A stretch of DNA of 64,000 nucleotides. Origin: Pseudomonas_T sp032052615 (GTDB lineage: Bacteria > Pseudomonadota > Gammaproteobacteria > Pseudomonadales > Pseudomonadaceae). Location: positions 434,001-498,000 of the forward strand of contig DAMBWF010000003.1 in assembly GCA_032052615.1 (NCBI GenBank). The letters are read 5' to 3'. Shown piece by piece: positions 26,046 through 34,568 of this stretch. Position 1 is the stretch's first letter. Each line of letters starts with the position of its first letter. The notes below the pieces were generated by a model that had not been told where the DNA came from, made no database searches, and was given only the letters and a program-made list of their open reading frames with translations. A program made the position numbers and the translations under genes.

Positions 26046-26705
26046 ATGATCGATCTCTATACCGCCGCCACGCCCAACGGCCATAAGGTTTCCATCGCCT
26101 TGGAAGAGCTCGGCCTGCCTTACGAACTCCATGCGTTGTCCCTCGACCGGCAGGAGCAGAAGACCCCGGCTTTCCTGCGCATCAACCCCAATGGCCGCAT
26201 CCCCGCCATCGTTGATCGCGACGGGGACTTCGCGGTGTTCGAGTCCGGCGCGATCCTGCTGTACCTCGCCGAGAAGACCGGCCGGCTGATCCCGGCGGAC
26301 GCCAAGGGCCGCTCCCGTGTGGTGCAATGGCTGATGTTCCAGATGGGCGGGGTAGGGCCGATGCAGGGGCAGGCCAATGTGTTCTTCCGCTATTTCCCGG
26401 AAAAGCTGCCATCCGCCATCGCGCGGTACCAGAACGAAACCCGCCGACTCTACGAGGTCTTGGATGGCCGCCTCGGCGAGGCGGACTATCTGGCGGGCGA
26501 CTACAGCATCGACGACATCGCCACCTACCCCTGGGTGCGCCTGCACGACTGGGCCGGCGTTTCGGTGGACGGCCTGGAGCATCTGCGGCGCTGGATGGCG
26601 GCCCTGGCGGCGCGGCCGGCGGTGCAGCGAGGGCTCGACATTCCCAGGCGGATGGACGACGGCGCGCGCCTGGTGGCCAGTGTTCAAACCCTCCTGACCC
26701 GGTAG
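26046..26705 (+). CDS. Glutathione S-transferase, nu-class (YfcG-like)
   Basis: 219-aa cytosolic glutathione transferase. The N-terminal thioredoxin-like domain starts MIDLYTAATPNGHKVSIALEE; the TPN motif replaces the catalytic Tyr/Ser and marks the nu/YfcG class, which shows disulfide-reductase activity in E. coli. The NPNGRIPAIVD and ESGAILLYLAEK glutathione-binding segments and the all-helical C-terminal domain are present. AGGAG precedes the start. Confidence 0.92.
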   Translation: MIDLYTAATPNGHKVSIALEELGLPYELHALSLDRQEQKTPAFLRINPNGRIPAIVDRDGDFAVFESGAILLYLAEKTGRLIPADAKGRSRVVQWLMFQMGGVGPMQGQANVFFRYFPEKLPSAIARYQNETRRLYEVLDGRLGEADYLAGDYSIDDIATYPWVRLHDWAGVSVDGLEHLRRWMAALAARPAVQRGLDIPRRMDDGARLVASVQTLLTR

Positions 26706-26712
26706 GACGGCC

Positions 26713-27570
26713 ATGCGCGTATCGCTCATCGCCCTGACGGGCCTGCTCTGCATCTGCTCCGCGCTCGCCGCCGACCCGCCGGGAAGCCGCGACCCCGAGG
26801 GCGTGCCACGCTTCCCCCAGGCGGAGATCGTCGACTTCTCGGAGGCCGCTACGGTGGAGCGGACCTACCCCCAGGGGGCGATCCGCCGGATCAGCAACCG
26901 GGTGCGCTACGAGCGGCGCATCGACGCCAAGGGGCGGCAGGTCGCGGCGACCTATCTGCTGCCTCCCGGCCATGCCGCCGACGAGGCCTTCGAATCGGCC
27001 CGCAAGGCCCTGCTCGACCAAGGCGCCGAGCCGCTCTACTGGTGCCAGGGCCGCGATTGCGGCTCCAGCAGCTTGTGGGCCAACGCGGTGTTCGGCAATG
27101 CCACCCTCTATGGCGCCGACGACGAGCAGGCCTTCCTGCTGTTGCGCCTGACTGAACCACATCCCGCCGAGCCTGCCCTGGCCACGCCCCGAGATAGCCT
27201 GGTGGCGCTTTACGCCATCACTCGGGGCAACCGGCGCGCCTACTTGCGTGTCGAGCGGCTGGAAGCAGAGGCCCCGCTGGGCGAGCTGCTGCCCACCGCG
27301 GCGACTCTGCTGCGGGAGCTGCGCGCCAGCGGCGAGCTGAACCTGCCGCGTCTCACGGATGGGCCGCAAGCGCCCTGGCTGGACCTGCTCGCCCAGACCT
27401 TGCGCGCCGACACCACCCTGCGGGTGGCGCTGGCGGGCCCGCAGGCCGAGCGCTGGCGCGAGGCGCTGGTCGAAGCGGGCGTCCGCGCCGCCCGCCTGGA
27501 GCTGGACGACGGCGCGACGGCGTCCTCCGAACCCTCGCCCAGGGGTTTGCGCCTGATCGGGTTGCGCTGA
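26713..27570 (+). CDS. DUF4892 family exported protein
   Basis: 285-aa protein with a signal peptide (about residues 1-20, cleavage after ALA). The mature part has a conserved CQGRDCGSSSLWAN segment that probably contains a disulfide, as in the DUF4892 family. Function unknown; expected location is the periplasm or outer membrane. It begins seven bases after the GST stop, so the two are likely co-transcribed. Confidence 0.8.
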   Translation: MRVSLIALTGLLCICSALAADPPGSRDPEGVPRFPQAEIVDFSEAATVERTYPQGAIRRISNRVRYERRIDAKGRQVAATYLLPPGHAADEAFESARKALLDQGAEPLYWCQGRDCGSSSLWANAVFGNATLYGADDEQAFLLLRLTEPHPAEPALATPRDSLVALYAITRGNRRAYLRVERLEAEAPLGELLPTAATLLRELRASGELNLPRLTDGPQAPWLDLLAQTLRADTTLRVALAGPQAERWREALVEAGVRAARLELDDGATASSEPSPRGLRLIGLR

Positions 27571-27645
27571 TCGAGACCTGTGTCCTGTCAGGCGATCGGA
27601 ACTTCCGATAGCCTGTGCGTCGCGCCGCCATCCTCTGGAGCCTTC

Positions 27646-28704
27646 ATGTTCGATAACGACCGTCTTCTGGTGCAGATCCTGCTGCTGGGCCTGCTCGGCG
27701 CTACCGTGTGGGTGCTGGCGCCGTTCTGGTCGGCGCTGTTCTGGGCCGCCGTTCTGGCTTTCGCCAGTTGGCCGCTGATGCGCTTGCTGACCCGCCTGCT
27801 GAAAGGTCGGCAGACCGCCGCCGCCGCGCTGCTCACGGCGGGCTGGACGCTGTTGGTGGCGCTGCCCTTGGTATGGTTGGGGTTCAACCTGGCCGACCAC
27901 ATCCGGGGTGCCCTGGAACTGGCGAAGAATATTCAGGTGGACGGCCTGCCCGTGCCACCCGCCTGGCTCGCCGACGTGCCGCTTGTGGGCGGCCGCCTGG
28001 TGAACCTGTGGCTGACCGTGGATGCCCAGGGGTCGGCATTCTTCGCCAGCCTCAAGCCCTACATGGGGATGGTGGGCAACTGGTTGCTGGCGCGCAGCGC
28101 GCAGATCGGCGGCGGCATGCTGGAGCTGGGCCTGAGCCTGGCGATGGTGTTCTTCTTCTATCGGGATGGGCCGCGCATGGCCGAACTGGTGCGCCGCGCC
28201 CTGGAAAAATTGATCGGTGAACGGGCCGACCATTATCTGGACCTAGTGGCCGGCACCGTCCAGCGGGTGGTGAACGGAGTGATCGGCACCGCCGCCGCCC
28301 AGGCCCTGCTGGCGCTGATCGGATTTCTCATCGCCGGCGTGCCCGGCGCGCTGGTGCTGGGCATTCTCACTTTCATCCTCAGCTTGATCCCCATGGGGCC
28401 GCCCCTCGCCTGGGTGCCGGCCACCGCCTGGCTGGCCTGGCACGGCGAATACGGCTATGCGGTGTTCCTCGGCATCTGGGGCACCTTCATCGTCAGCGGC
28501 GTGGACAACGTGCTCAAGCCGTACCTGATCAGCCGCGGCGGCAACCTGCCCCTGGTGGTGGTGCTGCTGGGCGTGTTCGGCGGCATCCTCGCCTTCGGTT
28601 TCATGGGCCTGTTCCTCGGGCCGACCCTGCTGGCTGTCGCCTACAGCCTGCTCAACGATTGGCTGGCGGAGCCGCCGCGCCAACCGTTACCTCCCACACC
28701 CTGA
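27646..28704 (+). CDS. AI-2E family transporter (YdiK-like)
   Basis: 352-aa inner-membrane protein of the AI-2E transporter superfamily. Two N-terminal hydrophobic segments are followed by a soluble loop (about residues 85-145) and a block of five to six helices including GIWGTFIVSGVDNVLKP and FLGPTLLAVAYSLL. Family members have been linked to AI-2 export, sodium/proton antiport and general permease roles, so substrate cannot be assigned. The start at MFDNDRLL has GGAG upstream. Confidence 0.85.
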   Translation: MFDNDRLLVQILLLGLLGATVWVLAPFWSALFWAAVLAFASWPLMRLLTRLLKGRQTAAAALLTAGWTLLVALPLVWLGFNLADHIRGALELAKNIQVDGLPVPPAWLADVPLVGGRLVNLWLTVDAQGSAFFASLKPYMGMVGNWLLARSAQIGGGMLELGLSLAMVFFFYRDGPRMAELVRRALEKLIGERADHYLDLVAGTVQRVVNGVIGTAAAQALLALIGFLIAGVPGALVLGILTFILSLIPMGPPLAWVPATAWLAWHGEYGYAVFLGIWGTFIVSGVDNVLKPYLISRGGNLPLVVVLLGVFGGILAFGFMGLFLGPTLLAVAYSLLNDWLAEPPRQPLPPTP

Positions 28705-28735
28705 ACGTCAACGCAACGGAAAAACATAGAACGCC

Positions 28736-30301
28736 ATGAATAAAGCAGCCGGATTCGCTGTAGGAGTCATCGTCGCCGCCGGAGCCCTGGCCACGGCCGG
28801 CGCCTGGTATACCGGCACCCGCCTGGAAGGGGTGCTGCGGGAGGCCATCGCCGAGTCCAATCGGCAACTGCAACAGGCCTTGCCCGGCACCGAGAGCGGC
28901 CTGGAACTGGTGTCCCTGGATCGCCATTTGTTCGGCAGTACCGCCCGCTATCGCCTCCACTACCGCAACCTGGCCGACGGCCAGTCCGAACCCCTGGAGC
29001 TGTCGTTCACCGACGAGATGGAACACGGGCCTTTCCCGCTGTCGCGCCTCAAGTCGCTGCGGCTGATGCCGGTGATGGCCGCCAGCAACTACCGCTTGGA
29101 GCGCACGCCCTCGGTGGACACTTGGTTCGCCCTCAGCGCGGGCGTCGCCCCGGTGAGTGGCCACGCCAGCATCGGCTACGACCAAGCGGTCGACGGCACC
29201 GTGCGCCTGGCCCCGCTGGACGGCGCCCTGGACGCTACCACCAAGCTGGCCTTCTCCGGGCTGGACTTGAACCACCACAGCACCCGCGAGGCCGCCGAGG
29301 TGCGCATGGACGGCGAGGTGCGCAGCCTGCGCCTGGAGACCGCGCGCCAGGACGGCACGCCGGTCCAGGTGGAGCTCACCGGCCTGAACCTTACCAGCAA
29401 TCAGCGCAAGGGACCCGCCGACCTGTACCTGGGCGACGCGCTCGGCCGGGCAGAACGCCTGCGGGTGACCGGCGAGGGCATGCCGGTCTTCGACCTGCGC
29501 GACCTCGCGGTGCGCAGCGAAAGCCGTCTGGAGAACGACAATCTGGTGGTCGCCCTGTCCGACGACGTGGGCCTGCTGAACTACGACGGACAGGACGTGG
29601 GCTCCGCGCGGCTGGCCTTCAGCATGCGCAACCTCGAGCCCGCGTCGGTGAAAGCAATCAACGAGCTGTACGCCCGCTATCTCGAGCGTCTCCAGACTCA
29701 GGGGCAAACAGTGGACGGGAACGCCGCGGCGCCCCTGCCGGAAATGACCGCCGAGGAGCGCGCCCAACTGCACGATAGCCTGGGCCGCCTGCTGGCCGCC
29801 AAGCCGGTGCTGGCACTGGACGAGCTGTCGGTGAAGACCGCCCATGGCGAGGGTCGCTTCAACCTGTCGGTGAACCTGGCCAAGCCGAGCGCCTTCGACC
29901 TGCCCGCCGACCGCCTGGCGCGGGAAATCGTCCAGCGCCTGGACAGCCGCCTGAGCGTGGCCAAGGCCACCTTGGAGGATTTCGCCACTCTCTACGCGGC
30001 TCAGGGCGGCGCGAGCGACCCGGCAGCGATCGCCCAGCAAGCCCAGGCCACCCGCGACATGCTCGCCGACACCGCCCTTTCCAGCGGTCTGGTGACCTTG
30101 CAGGGCAACGACCTGGTGACCAGCCTTGCCTACGCCGACGGCCAAGTGGACTTCAATGGCAAACGCATGCCTTTGGAGCAGATCGCCCCGATGCTGATGG
30201 GCATGGTGATGAGCCAGGCCGGCGCGCTGCCCAGCGACGAACTCCCGGAGCCGGAAGGCGACGAGGCCCAGGACCTGGACGAGGACACGCGCGGCGAGTG
30301 A
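28736..30301 (+). CDS. DUF945/YdgA family protein
   Basis: 521-aa protein with one N-terminal membrane anchor (about residues 5-25) and a large, probably periplasmic, beta-rich body of the YdgA/DUF945 type. Related E. coli proteins (YdgA, YihF) have AsmA-like repeats; the function is unresolved. The acidic tail (PEGDEAQDLDEDTRGE) is disordered. It starts 31 bases after the AI-2E gene, and a strong terminator follows. Confidence 0.82.
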   Translation: MNKAAGFAVGVIVAAGALATAGAWYTGTRLEGVLREAIAESNRQLQQALPGTESGLELVSLDRHLFGSTARYRLHYRNLADGQSEPLELSFTDEMEHGPFPLSRLKSLRLMPVMAASNYRLERTPSVDTWFALSAGVAPVSGHASIGYDQAVDGTVRLAPLDGALDATTKLAFSGLDLNHHSTREAAEVRMDGEVRSLRLETARQDGTPVQVELTGLNLTSNQRKGPADLYLGDALGRAERLRVTGEGMPVFDLRDLAVRSESRLENDNLVVALSDDVGLLNYDGQDVGSARLAFSMRNLEPASVKAINELYARYLERLQTQGQTVDGNAAAPLPEMTAEERAQLHDSLGRLLAAKPVLALDELSVKTAHGEGRFNLSVNLAKPSAFDLPADRLAREIVQRLDSRLSVAKATLEDFATLYAAQGGASDPAAIAQQAQATRDMLADTALSSGLVTLQGNDLVTSLAYADGQVDFNGKRMPLEQIAPMLMGMVMSQAGALPSDELPEPEGDEAQDLDEDTRGE

Positions 30302-30306
30302 GCGCC

Positions 30307-30337
30307 AAGGCGGGCCGTTTCGACGGCTCGCCTTTTT
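30307..30337 (+). terminator. Intrinsic terminator after the DUF945 gene
   Basis: A 12-bp stem AAGGCGGGCCGT / ACGGCTCGCCTT (one G-T pair) with a TTCG loop, followed by a T5 run. Confidence 0.93.
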
Positions 30338-30474
30338 CCCGATGACCCGAGTGCCGGCGGACCGGCGCTGTCCTGGCCGCCCGCCGGGAGCGGAAAGCGG
30401 CGGGCATTCCGTTCGGCGTCCCGATAGACTGCGCCGGCGCCGTCCGGCGCTTCGATAGCTGTTGCGAGCGAGCC

Positions 30475-31182
30475 ATGAACCAGCCTTCCAGACCTGTCCA
30501 GCCGACCGTCTTGGTGGTCGACGACGAGCCGCCGATCCGTAAATTCCTTCGCATCAGCCTGATCGCCCAGGGGTACCGCGTTCTCGAGGCCGGCACCGGC
30601 GGCGATGGCCTGGCCCAGGCGGCCCTGGGCCAGGCGGACCTGATGGTGCTCGACCTGGGGCTGCCGGATCGCGACGGCCAGGCGGTGCTGCGGGAGTTGC
30701 GCGAGTGGTCGACGCTCCCGGTGCTGGTGCTGTCGGTGCGCGCCAGCGAGCAGGAAAAGGTGCTGGCCCTGGACGCCGGCGCCAACGACTACATGACCAA
30801 GCCCTTCGGCATCCAGGAATTCCTCGCCCGTGTCCGGGTGTTGCTGCGCCAGGGCGCCATGCGGGAAGAGCCGCAACCGGCGTCCGTCAGCAGCGGCCCC
30901 CTGACCTTGGACTTCGCCTACCGCAAGGTCACGCTGGAAGGACGGGAGATCGCCCTGACCCGCAAGGAATACGCGGTGCTCGCCGCCTTGGGCAAGCACG
31001 TGGGGCGGGTGGTGACCCAGCGGCAATTGCTGCAGGACATCTGGGGCCCCACCCATTCCGAGGACACCCATTACCTGCGGGTGGTGGTGGGTCATCTGCG
31101 GCAGAAGCTCGGCGACGATCCCGCCCAGCCGCGCTTCATCGTCACCGAGGCCGGGGTCGGCTATCGCCTGCGTGAAGGCTGA
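30475..31182 (+). CDS. kdpE: KdpE-type response regulator, orphan
   Basis: 235-aa OmpR-family regulator. The receiver domain shows acidic pair Asp16/Asp17, phosphoacceptor Asp60 in VLDLGLP and Lys109 in TKPFGI. The C-terminal winged helix has the KdpE-like run TQRQLLQDIWGPTHSEDTHYL and GHLRQKLGDDP. KdpE normally answers the KdpD kinase and activates kdpFABC potassium uptake. Here neither kdpD nor kdpFABC is present: a DUF945 gene and terminator precede it, and glutaminase follows. The symbol rests on sequence resemblance; the partner kinase is unknown. Confidence 0.8.
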   Translation: MNQPSRPVQPTVLVVDDEPPIRKFLRISLIAQGYRVLEAGTGGDGLAQAALGQADLMVLDLGLPDRDGQAVLRELREWSTLPVLVLSVRASEQEKVLALDAGANDYMTKPFGIQEFLARVRVLLRQGAMREEPQPASVSSGPLTLDFAYRKVTLEGREIALTRKEYAVLAALGKHVGRVVTQRQLLQDIWGPTHSEDTHYLRVVVGHLRQKLGDDPAQPRFIVTEAGVGYRLREG

Positions 31183-31263
31183 TCCCGGCGATGAACGGGG
31201 CGCCCGGCGCGTCCCGTGTGTTTCGCGCCCGCGGCGACGCCGCGCCGTTCCGACGAGAGTCCC

Positions 31264-32172
31264 ATGCAATCGCTATTGAATGAAATCCTCGAAGAGGTTC
31301 GGCCGCTGATCGGCAGCGGCAAGGTAGCCGACTACATTCCCGCCCTGGGCCGGGTGGACCCGTGCCAGTTGGGCATCGCCGTCTACAGCAACGAAGGCGA
31401 ACTCTATACCGCCGGCGACGGGCTGGTGCCGTTCTCGATTCAGAGCATTTCCAAAGTGTTCAGCCTGGTGCAGGCGATCCAGCATTCCGGCGAGGCGATC
31501 TGGCGCCGCCTGGGGCACGAGCCCTCGGGGCAGCCGTTCAATTCCCTGGTGCAGTTGGAGTTCGAGCGCGGCGTGCCGCGCAATCCCTTCATCAACGCCG
31601 GCGCCCTGGTGATCTGCGACATCAACCAGTCGCGCTTCGCCGCGCCGGCGCAATCCATGCGGGATTTCGTTCGCCGGTTGAGCGGCAACCCCCAGGTGAT
31701 CTCGGACGAAGTGGTGGCCCGCTCGGAATACCAGTTCCGCGCCCGCAACGCGGCCATGGCCTACCTGATGCAGGCGTTCGGCAACTTCAACAACGACGTG
31801 GAGGCGGTGCTGCGCAGCTATTTCCACCATTGCGCGCTGCGCATGAGCTGCGCCGACCTGGCCCGAGCCTTCTGTTTCCTGGCCAACCAGGGGTACTGCC
31901 TGCACAGCGGCGAACAGGTGCTCACGCCGCGCCAGGCCAAGCAGGTCAACGCGATCATGGCCACCAGCGGGTTGTACGACGAGGCTGGCAACTTCGCCTA
32001 TCGGGTGGGCCTGCCAGGCAAGAGCGGCGTGGGCGGCGGGATCGTCGCCGTGGTGCCGGGGCGCTTCACCGTCTGCGTGTGGTCGCCGGAGTTGAACCCC
32101 GCAGGGAACTCCCTGGCCGGGCTCGCCGCCTTGGAGAAACTTTCGGCGCGGATCGGCTGGTCGATCTTCTGA
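31264..32172 (+). CDS. glsA: Glutaminase
   Basis: 302-aa serine-dependent beta-lactamase-fold glutaminase, hydrolysing glutamine to glutamate and ammonia. The active-site Ser61-x-x-Lys64 is in FSIQSISKVF. NPFINAGALVICD and GLYDEAGNFAYRVGLPGKSGVGGG are conserved family blocks. The ATG at 31264 is preferred to the upstream in-frame start. It lies 81 bases after kdpE on the same strand, the order recalled for PAO1. Its stop abuts that of the convergent patatin gene with no gap. Confidence 0.95.
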   Translation: MQSLLNEILEEVRPLIGSGKVADYIPALGRVDPCQLGIAVYSNEGELYTAGDGLVPFSIQSISKVFSLVQAIQHSGEAIWRRLGHEPSGQPFNSLVQLEFERGVPRNPFINAGALVICDINQSRFAAPAQSMRDFVRRLSGNPQVISDEVVARSEYQFRARNAAMAYLMQAFGNFNNDVEAVLRSYFHHCALRMSCADLARAFCFLANQGYCLHSGEQVLTPRQAKQVNAIMATSGLYDEAGNFAYRVGLPGKSGVGGGIVAVVPGRFTVCVWSPELNPAGNSLAGLAALEKLSARIGWSIF

Positions 32173-33192
32173 TCAGTGGCTCGCCTCGTAGGCATCCAGG
32201 GTGTCCCGGGCGATCAGGCGGCCCAGTTGGATCAGTTCGGGTGCCTTGTAGAACTCGAAGAAGCGACAGACCCGCTTGGGCACGTTGATCAGGATGTCCG
32301 GCGGGTAGCCGGCGATCTTGTACTGAGCCAGGGAGGTCTGCATGACCTCGAAGCTCTGGTTCACCAGCTCCAGCAGGGACGCCGGCCCGGCCAGCGCGGC
32401 CACCCGCGAGCCGCTGGCGGACTTCGGCGCGCCACCCCGGCGGGGCGCGGCGGCCGGTTGCTGGGCCAGGGGCGAGGCCGGCTCCTCGATCCAAGGGTTG
32501 GGCAGGTCCACGAGGGCGGCGGAGGGTTCATCGTCGTCCTCGCGGCGCAGGAAAGGCAAACGCGCGCCCAGCGAGCCCATCAGCAGGTCGAGGCGGCTGC
32601 GGAAGGCCGGCGGCCGTTCCAGCTCCGGCAGGCGGTACTGCTTCTGCTGGGTCGAGTTAAGGTTCACGGCGACGATCAGGTCGCAATGGCTGGATACCAC
32701 CGGCACGATCGGCAAGGGGTTGAGCAGGCCGCCGTCCACCAGTACCCGGCTGCCCTGGACGACCGGGGTGAACAGGCTGGGAATGGCCGCCGAGGCGCGC
32801 ATCGCCTGGTGCAGGCAGCCTTCCTGGAACCAGATTTCCTGCTGGTTGGTGAGGTCGGTGGCCACGGCGGTGTAGGGGATGCGTAGGTCCTCGATATCGA
32901 TCTCGCCGAGGATGTCGCGGATGCGCCCGAAGACCTTCTCGCCCCGGATCGCGCCGAGCCGGAAGCTCACGTCCAGCAGGCGCAGCACGTCCAGATAGTC
33001 CAGGCTCTCGGTCCACTCGCGGTATTCCTTGAGCTTGCCGGCGGCATAGATGCCGCCCACCACCGCGCCCATGGAACACCCGGCGACGCAGGCGATGCGG
33101 TAGCCACGGGCCTCCAGTTCCTCGATCACCCCCACGTGGGCGTAGCCTCGCGCGCCGCCCGACCCCAATACCAATGCCACCCGCTTGCTCAT
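32173..33192 (-). CDS. Patatin-like phospholipase (RssA/NTE family)
   Basis: 339-aa patatin-domain lipase. The oxyanion loop GSGGARGYAHVG is at residues 10-21, nucleophile Ser40 in AGCSMGAVVGG, and catalytic Asp in VLVDGGLLNPLP. The Ser-Asp dyad is complete. The C-terminal third is a charged Pro/Ala-rich stretch followed by a helical region. No signal peptide, so cytosolic. The start at 33192 has GGGAGG upstream; a longer open frame extends to 33540 but lacks a ribosome site. Confidence 0.9.
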   Translation of the reverse strand: MSKRVALVLGSGGARGYAHVGVIEELEARGYRIACVAGCSMGAVVGGIYAAGKLKEYREWTESLDYLDVLRLLDVSFRLGAIRGEKVFGRIRDILGEIDIEDLRIPYTAVATDLTNQQEIWFQEGCLHQAMRASAAIPSLFTPVVQGSRVLVDGGLLNPLPIVPVVSSHCDLIVAVNLNSTQQKQYRLPELERPPAFRSRLDLLMGSLGARLPFLRREDDDEPSAALVDLPNPWIEEPASPLAQQPAAAPRRGGAPKSASGSRVAALAGPASLLELVNQSFEVMQTSLAQYKIAGYPPDILINVPKRVCRFFEFYKAPELIQLGRLIARDTLDAYEASH

Positions 33193-33391
33193 GCGCGCCT
33201 CCCGAAACCGGCCCCGACGATACCCGTCCCGACATCGGCCCGCCAAGGGGCGGGGCGCTCGGGCGCGGGCGTGGAACGTATCGGGCCGTGCCCAGTCAGA
33301 CACACGCCGGTTCGCACCGGACCTGGCCGCGTTGTCCATCCTCGGACGCCTCGGTCTTTTTTTCGCTTCCGAATCCCGAGGAGGATCGCCG

Positions 33392-33670
33392 ATGAAACCC
33401 TGGATCGCGTTATCGTTGATTGCCCTGGCGCTGGGTGGCTGTTCGGCGAGAACCGCGTACCGCGATAGCTGCGCCACCCAGTTGGACAGCGCCTGGCAAG
33501 AGTTGGACCTGGCCAAGGCCGAAGGCTTCGCCGGGACCATCAGCTACTCCAAGGCACTCTCGCTGCTCACCGGCGCCAAGACCCAGCAGCAGTTCGAGCG
33601 TTTCGAAGGTTGTACGCAGAAGGCCGAGAAGGCACGCTTCTACATCCGAGAGTCCCGAGCCGGCCGCTGA
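33392..33670 (+). CDS. Small lipoprotein
   Basis: 92-aa predicted lipoprotein with lipobox Cys17 (ALGGC). The mature part has two further cysteines and a predicted helical hairpin, with an AWQELDLAKAEGF-type region. No named domain is recognised. The ribosome site GAGGAGG is ideal. The stop overlaps the next start by one base (TGATG), coupling it to the flavin reductase-like gene. Confidence 0.82.
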   Translation: MKPWIALSLIALALGGCSARTAYRDSCATQLDSAWQELDLAKAEGFAGTISYSKALSLLTGAKTQQQFERFEGCTQKAEKARFYIRESRAGR

Positions 33671-34278
33671 TGAAACTCGACTTCGCCACCCTCTCCCCAG
33701 TGGAGGCCTATCGCTGGTTGGCCGCCACCGTCACCCCCCGTCCCATCGCCTGGGTCTCCAGTCGCTCCTCGAACGGCATCGATAATCTGGCGCCGTTCAG
33801 CTTCTTTCAGGTCATCAGCGACGATCCGCCGACGCTGATGGTCAATGTCGGCGAGCGCGACGACGGTTCATCCAAGGATACCCTGCTCAACGCGCGGGAG
33901 ACCGGCGACCTGGTGATCCAGTTGGTCTCGGCGGCCCAGGCCGAGGCGATGAATGCCAGCGCCGCCTCCTTGCCCCGGGGTATCAGCGAATTCCAGCACT
34001 GCGGGATCGCCTCGCGCCCGGCGGAGCGGGTCGCCGCCTTGCGGGTGGCGGGCGCGCCGGTGGCTTTCGAATGCCGCGTGGCGGACATCCAGCCCTATCC
34101 CCGGCAGGCCCCCAATTGCCACCTGATCTTCGCCGAGGTGCTGCTGGCCCACCTGGACGAGGGCGTGCTGGACGAGCAGGGTCGAGTGGATGCGCGGCGT
34201 CTGGATGTCGTCGGCCGCCTGGGCGGCCAGGCCTATACCCGGACCCGAGATACCTTCGCTATGCAACGGCCGCGCTGA
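33670..34278 (+). CDS. Flavin reductase-like (DIM6/NTAB) protein
   Basis: 202-aa FMN-binding split-barrel protein of the flavin reductase-like family. TPRPIAWVSSRSSNGIDNLAPFS is split by family convention into the RPIAWV and NLAPFSFFQ flavin-binding blocks, and a KDTLLNARETGD segment follows. Members reduce flavin or act as FMN-linked oxidoreductases; the substrate is unknown. Start overlaps the lipoprotein stop. Confidence 0.88.
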   Translation: MKLDFATLSPVEAYRWLAATVTPRPIAWVSSRSSNGIDNLAPFSFFQVISDDPPTLMVNVGERDDGSSKDTLLNARETGDLVIQLVSAAQAEAMNASAASLPRGISEFQHCGIASRPAERVAALRVAGAPVAFECRVADIQPYPRQAPNCHLIFAEVLLAHLDEGVLDEQGRVDARRLDVVGRLGGQAYTRTRDTFAMQRPR

Positions 34279-34280
34279 GT

Positions 34281-34317
34281 GGCCTTACCCGTACCGGGGG
34301 CCTTGCTTACTTTTTCC
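34281..34317 (+). terminator. Weak candidate terminator
   Basis: GGCC/GGCC plus CCCG/CGGG pairs separated by a three-base bulge form an imperfect stem just after the flavin reductase-like gene, with a T-rich tail ending in TTTTT. The rest of the 290-base gap to moxR holds no gene; a T-less GC hairpin lies at 34503-34523. Confidence 0.35.
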
Positions 34318-34568
34318 TTGTGATGGGCTAGCGGATTCGTGGCGCAAGACGGGCGGTGTCTCTCAAGGGCCCCTACACGCCTGGCTGGGCGCTCGGTTCC
34401 GCCAACTTCCTGGCGCGCCACGACATTCGGGCGAACCCGTTCCCCGACCCGATGGTCGGTTCAGGAAGAACGACCACGTCTCGCTTCCATGAAGAGGGGA
34501 TGCGGCCGGCTTTGCGCCGGCCGGGTCGGGCAGTAGCATTCGGCGACCGATCCGAGGGAGGAGGGACG

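Noticed and set aside
26182..28233. 683-codon minus-strand open frame
   Set aside because: It lies opposite the GST, DUF4892 and AI-2E genes, which have family motifs and good ribosome sites.
34503..34523. CGGCCGGC/GCCGGCCG hairpin before moxR
   Set aside because: Strong stem but no T-run and no gene immediately upstream to terminate; common in GC-rich DNA.
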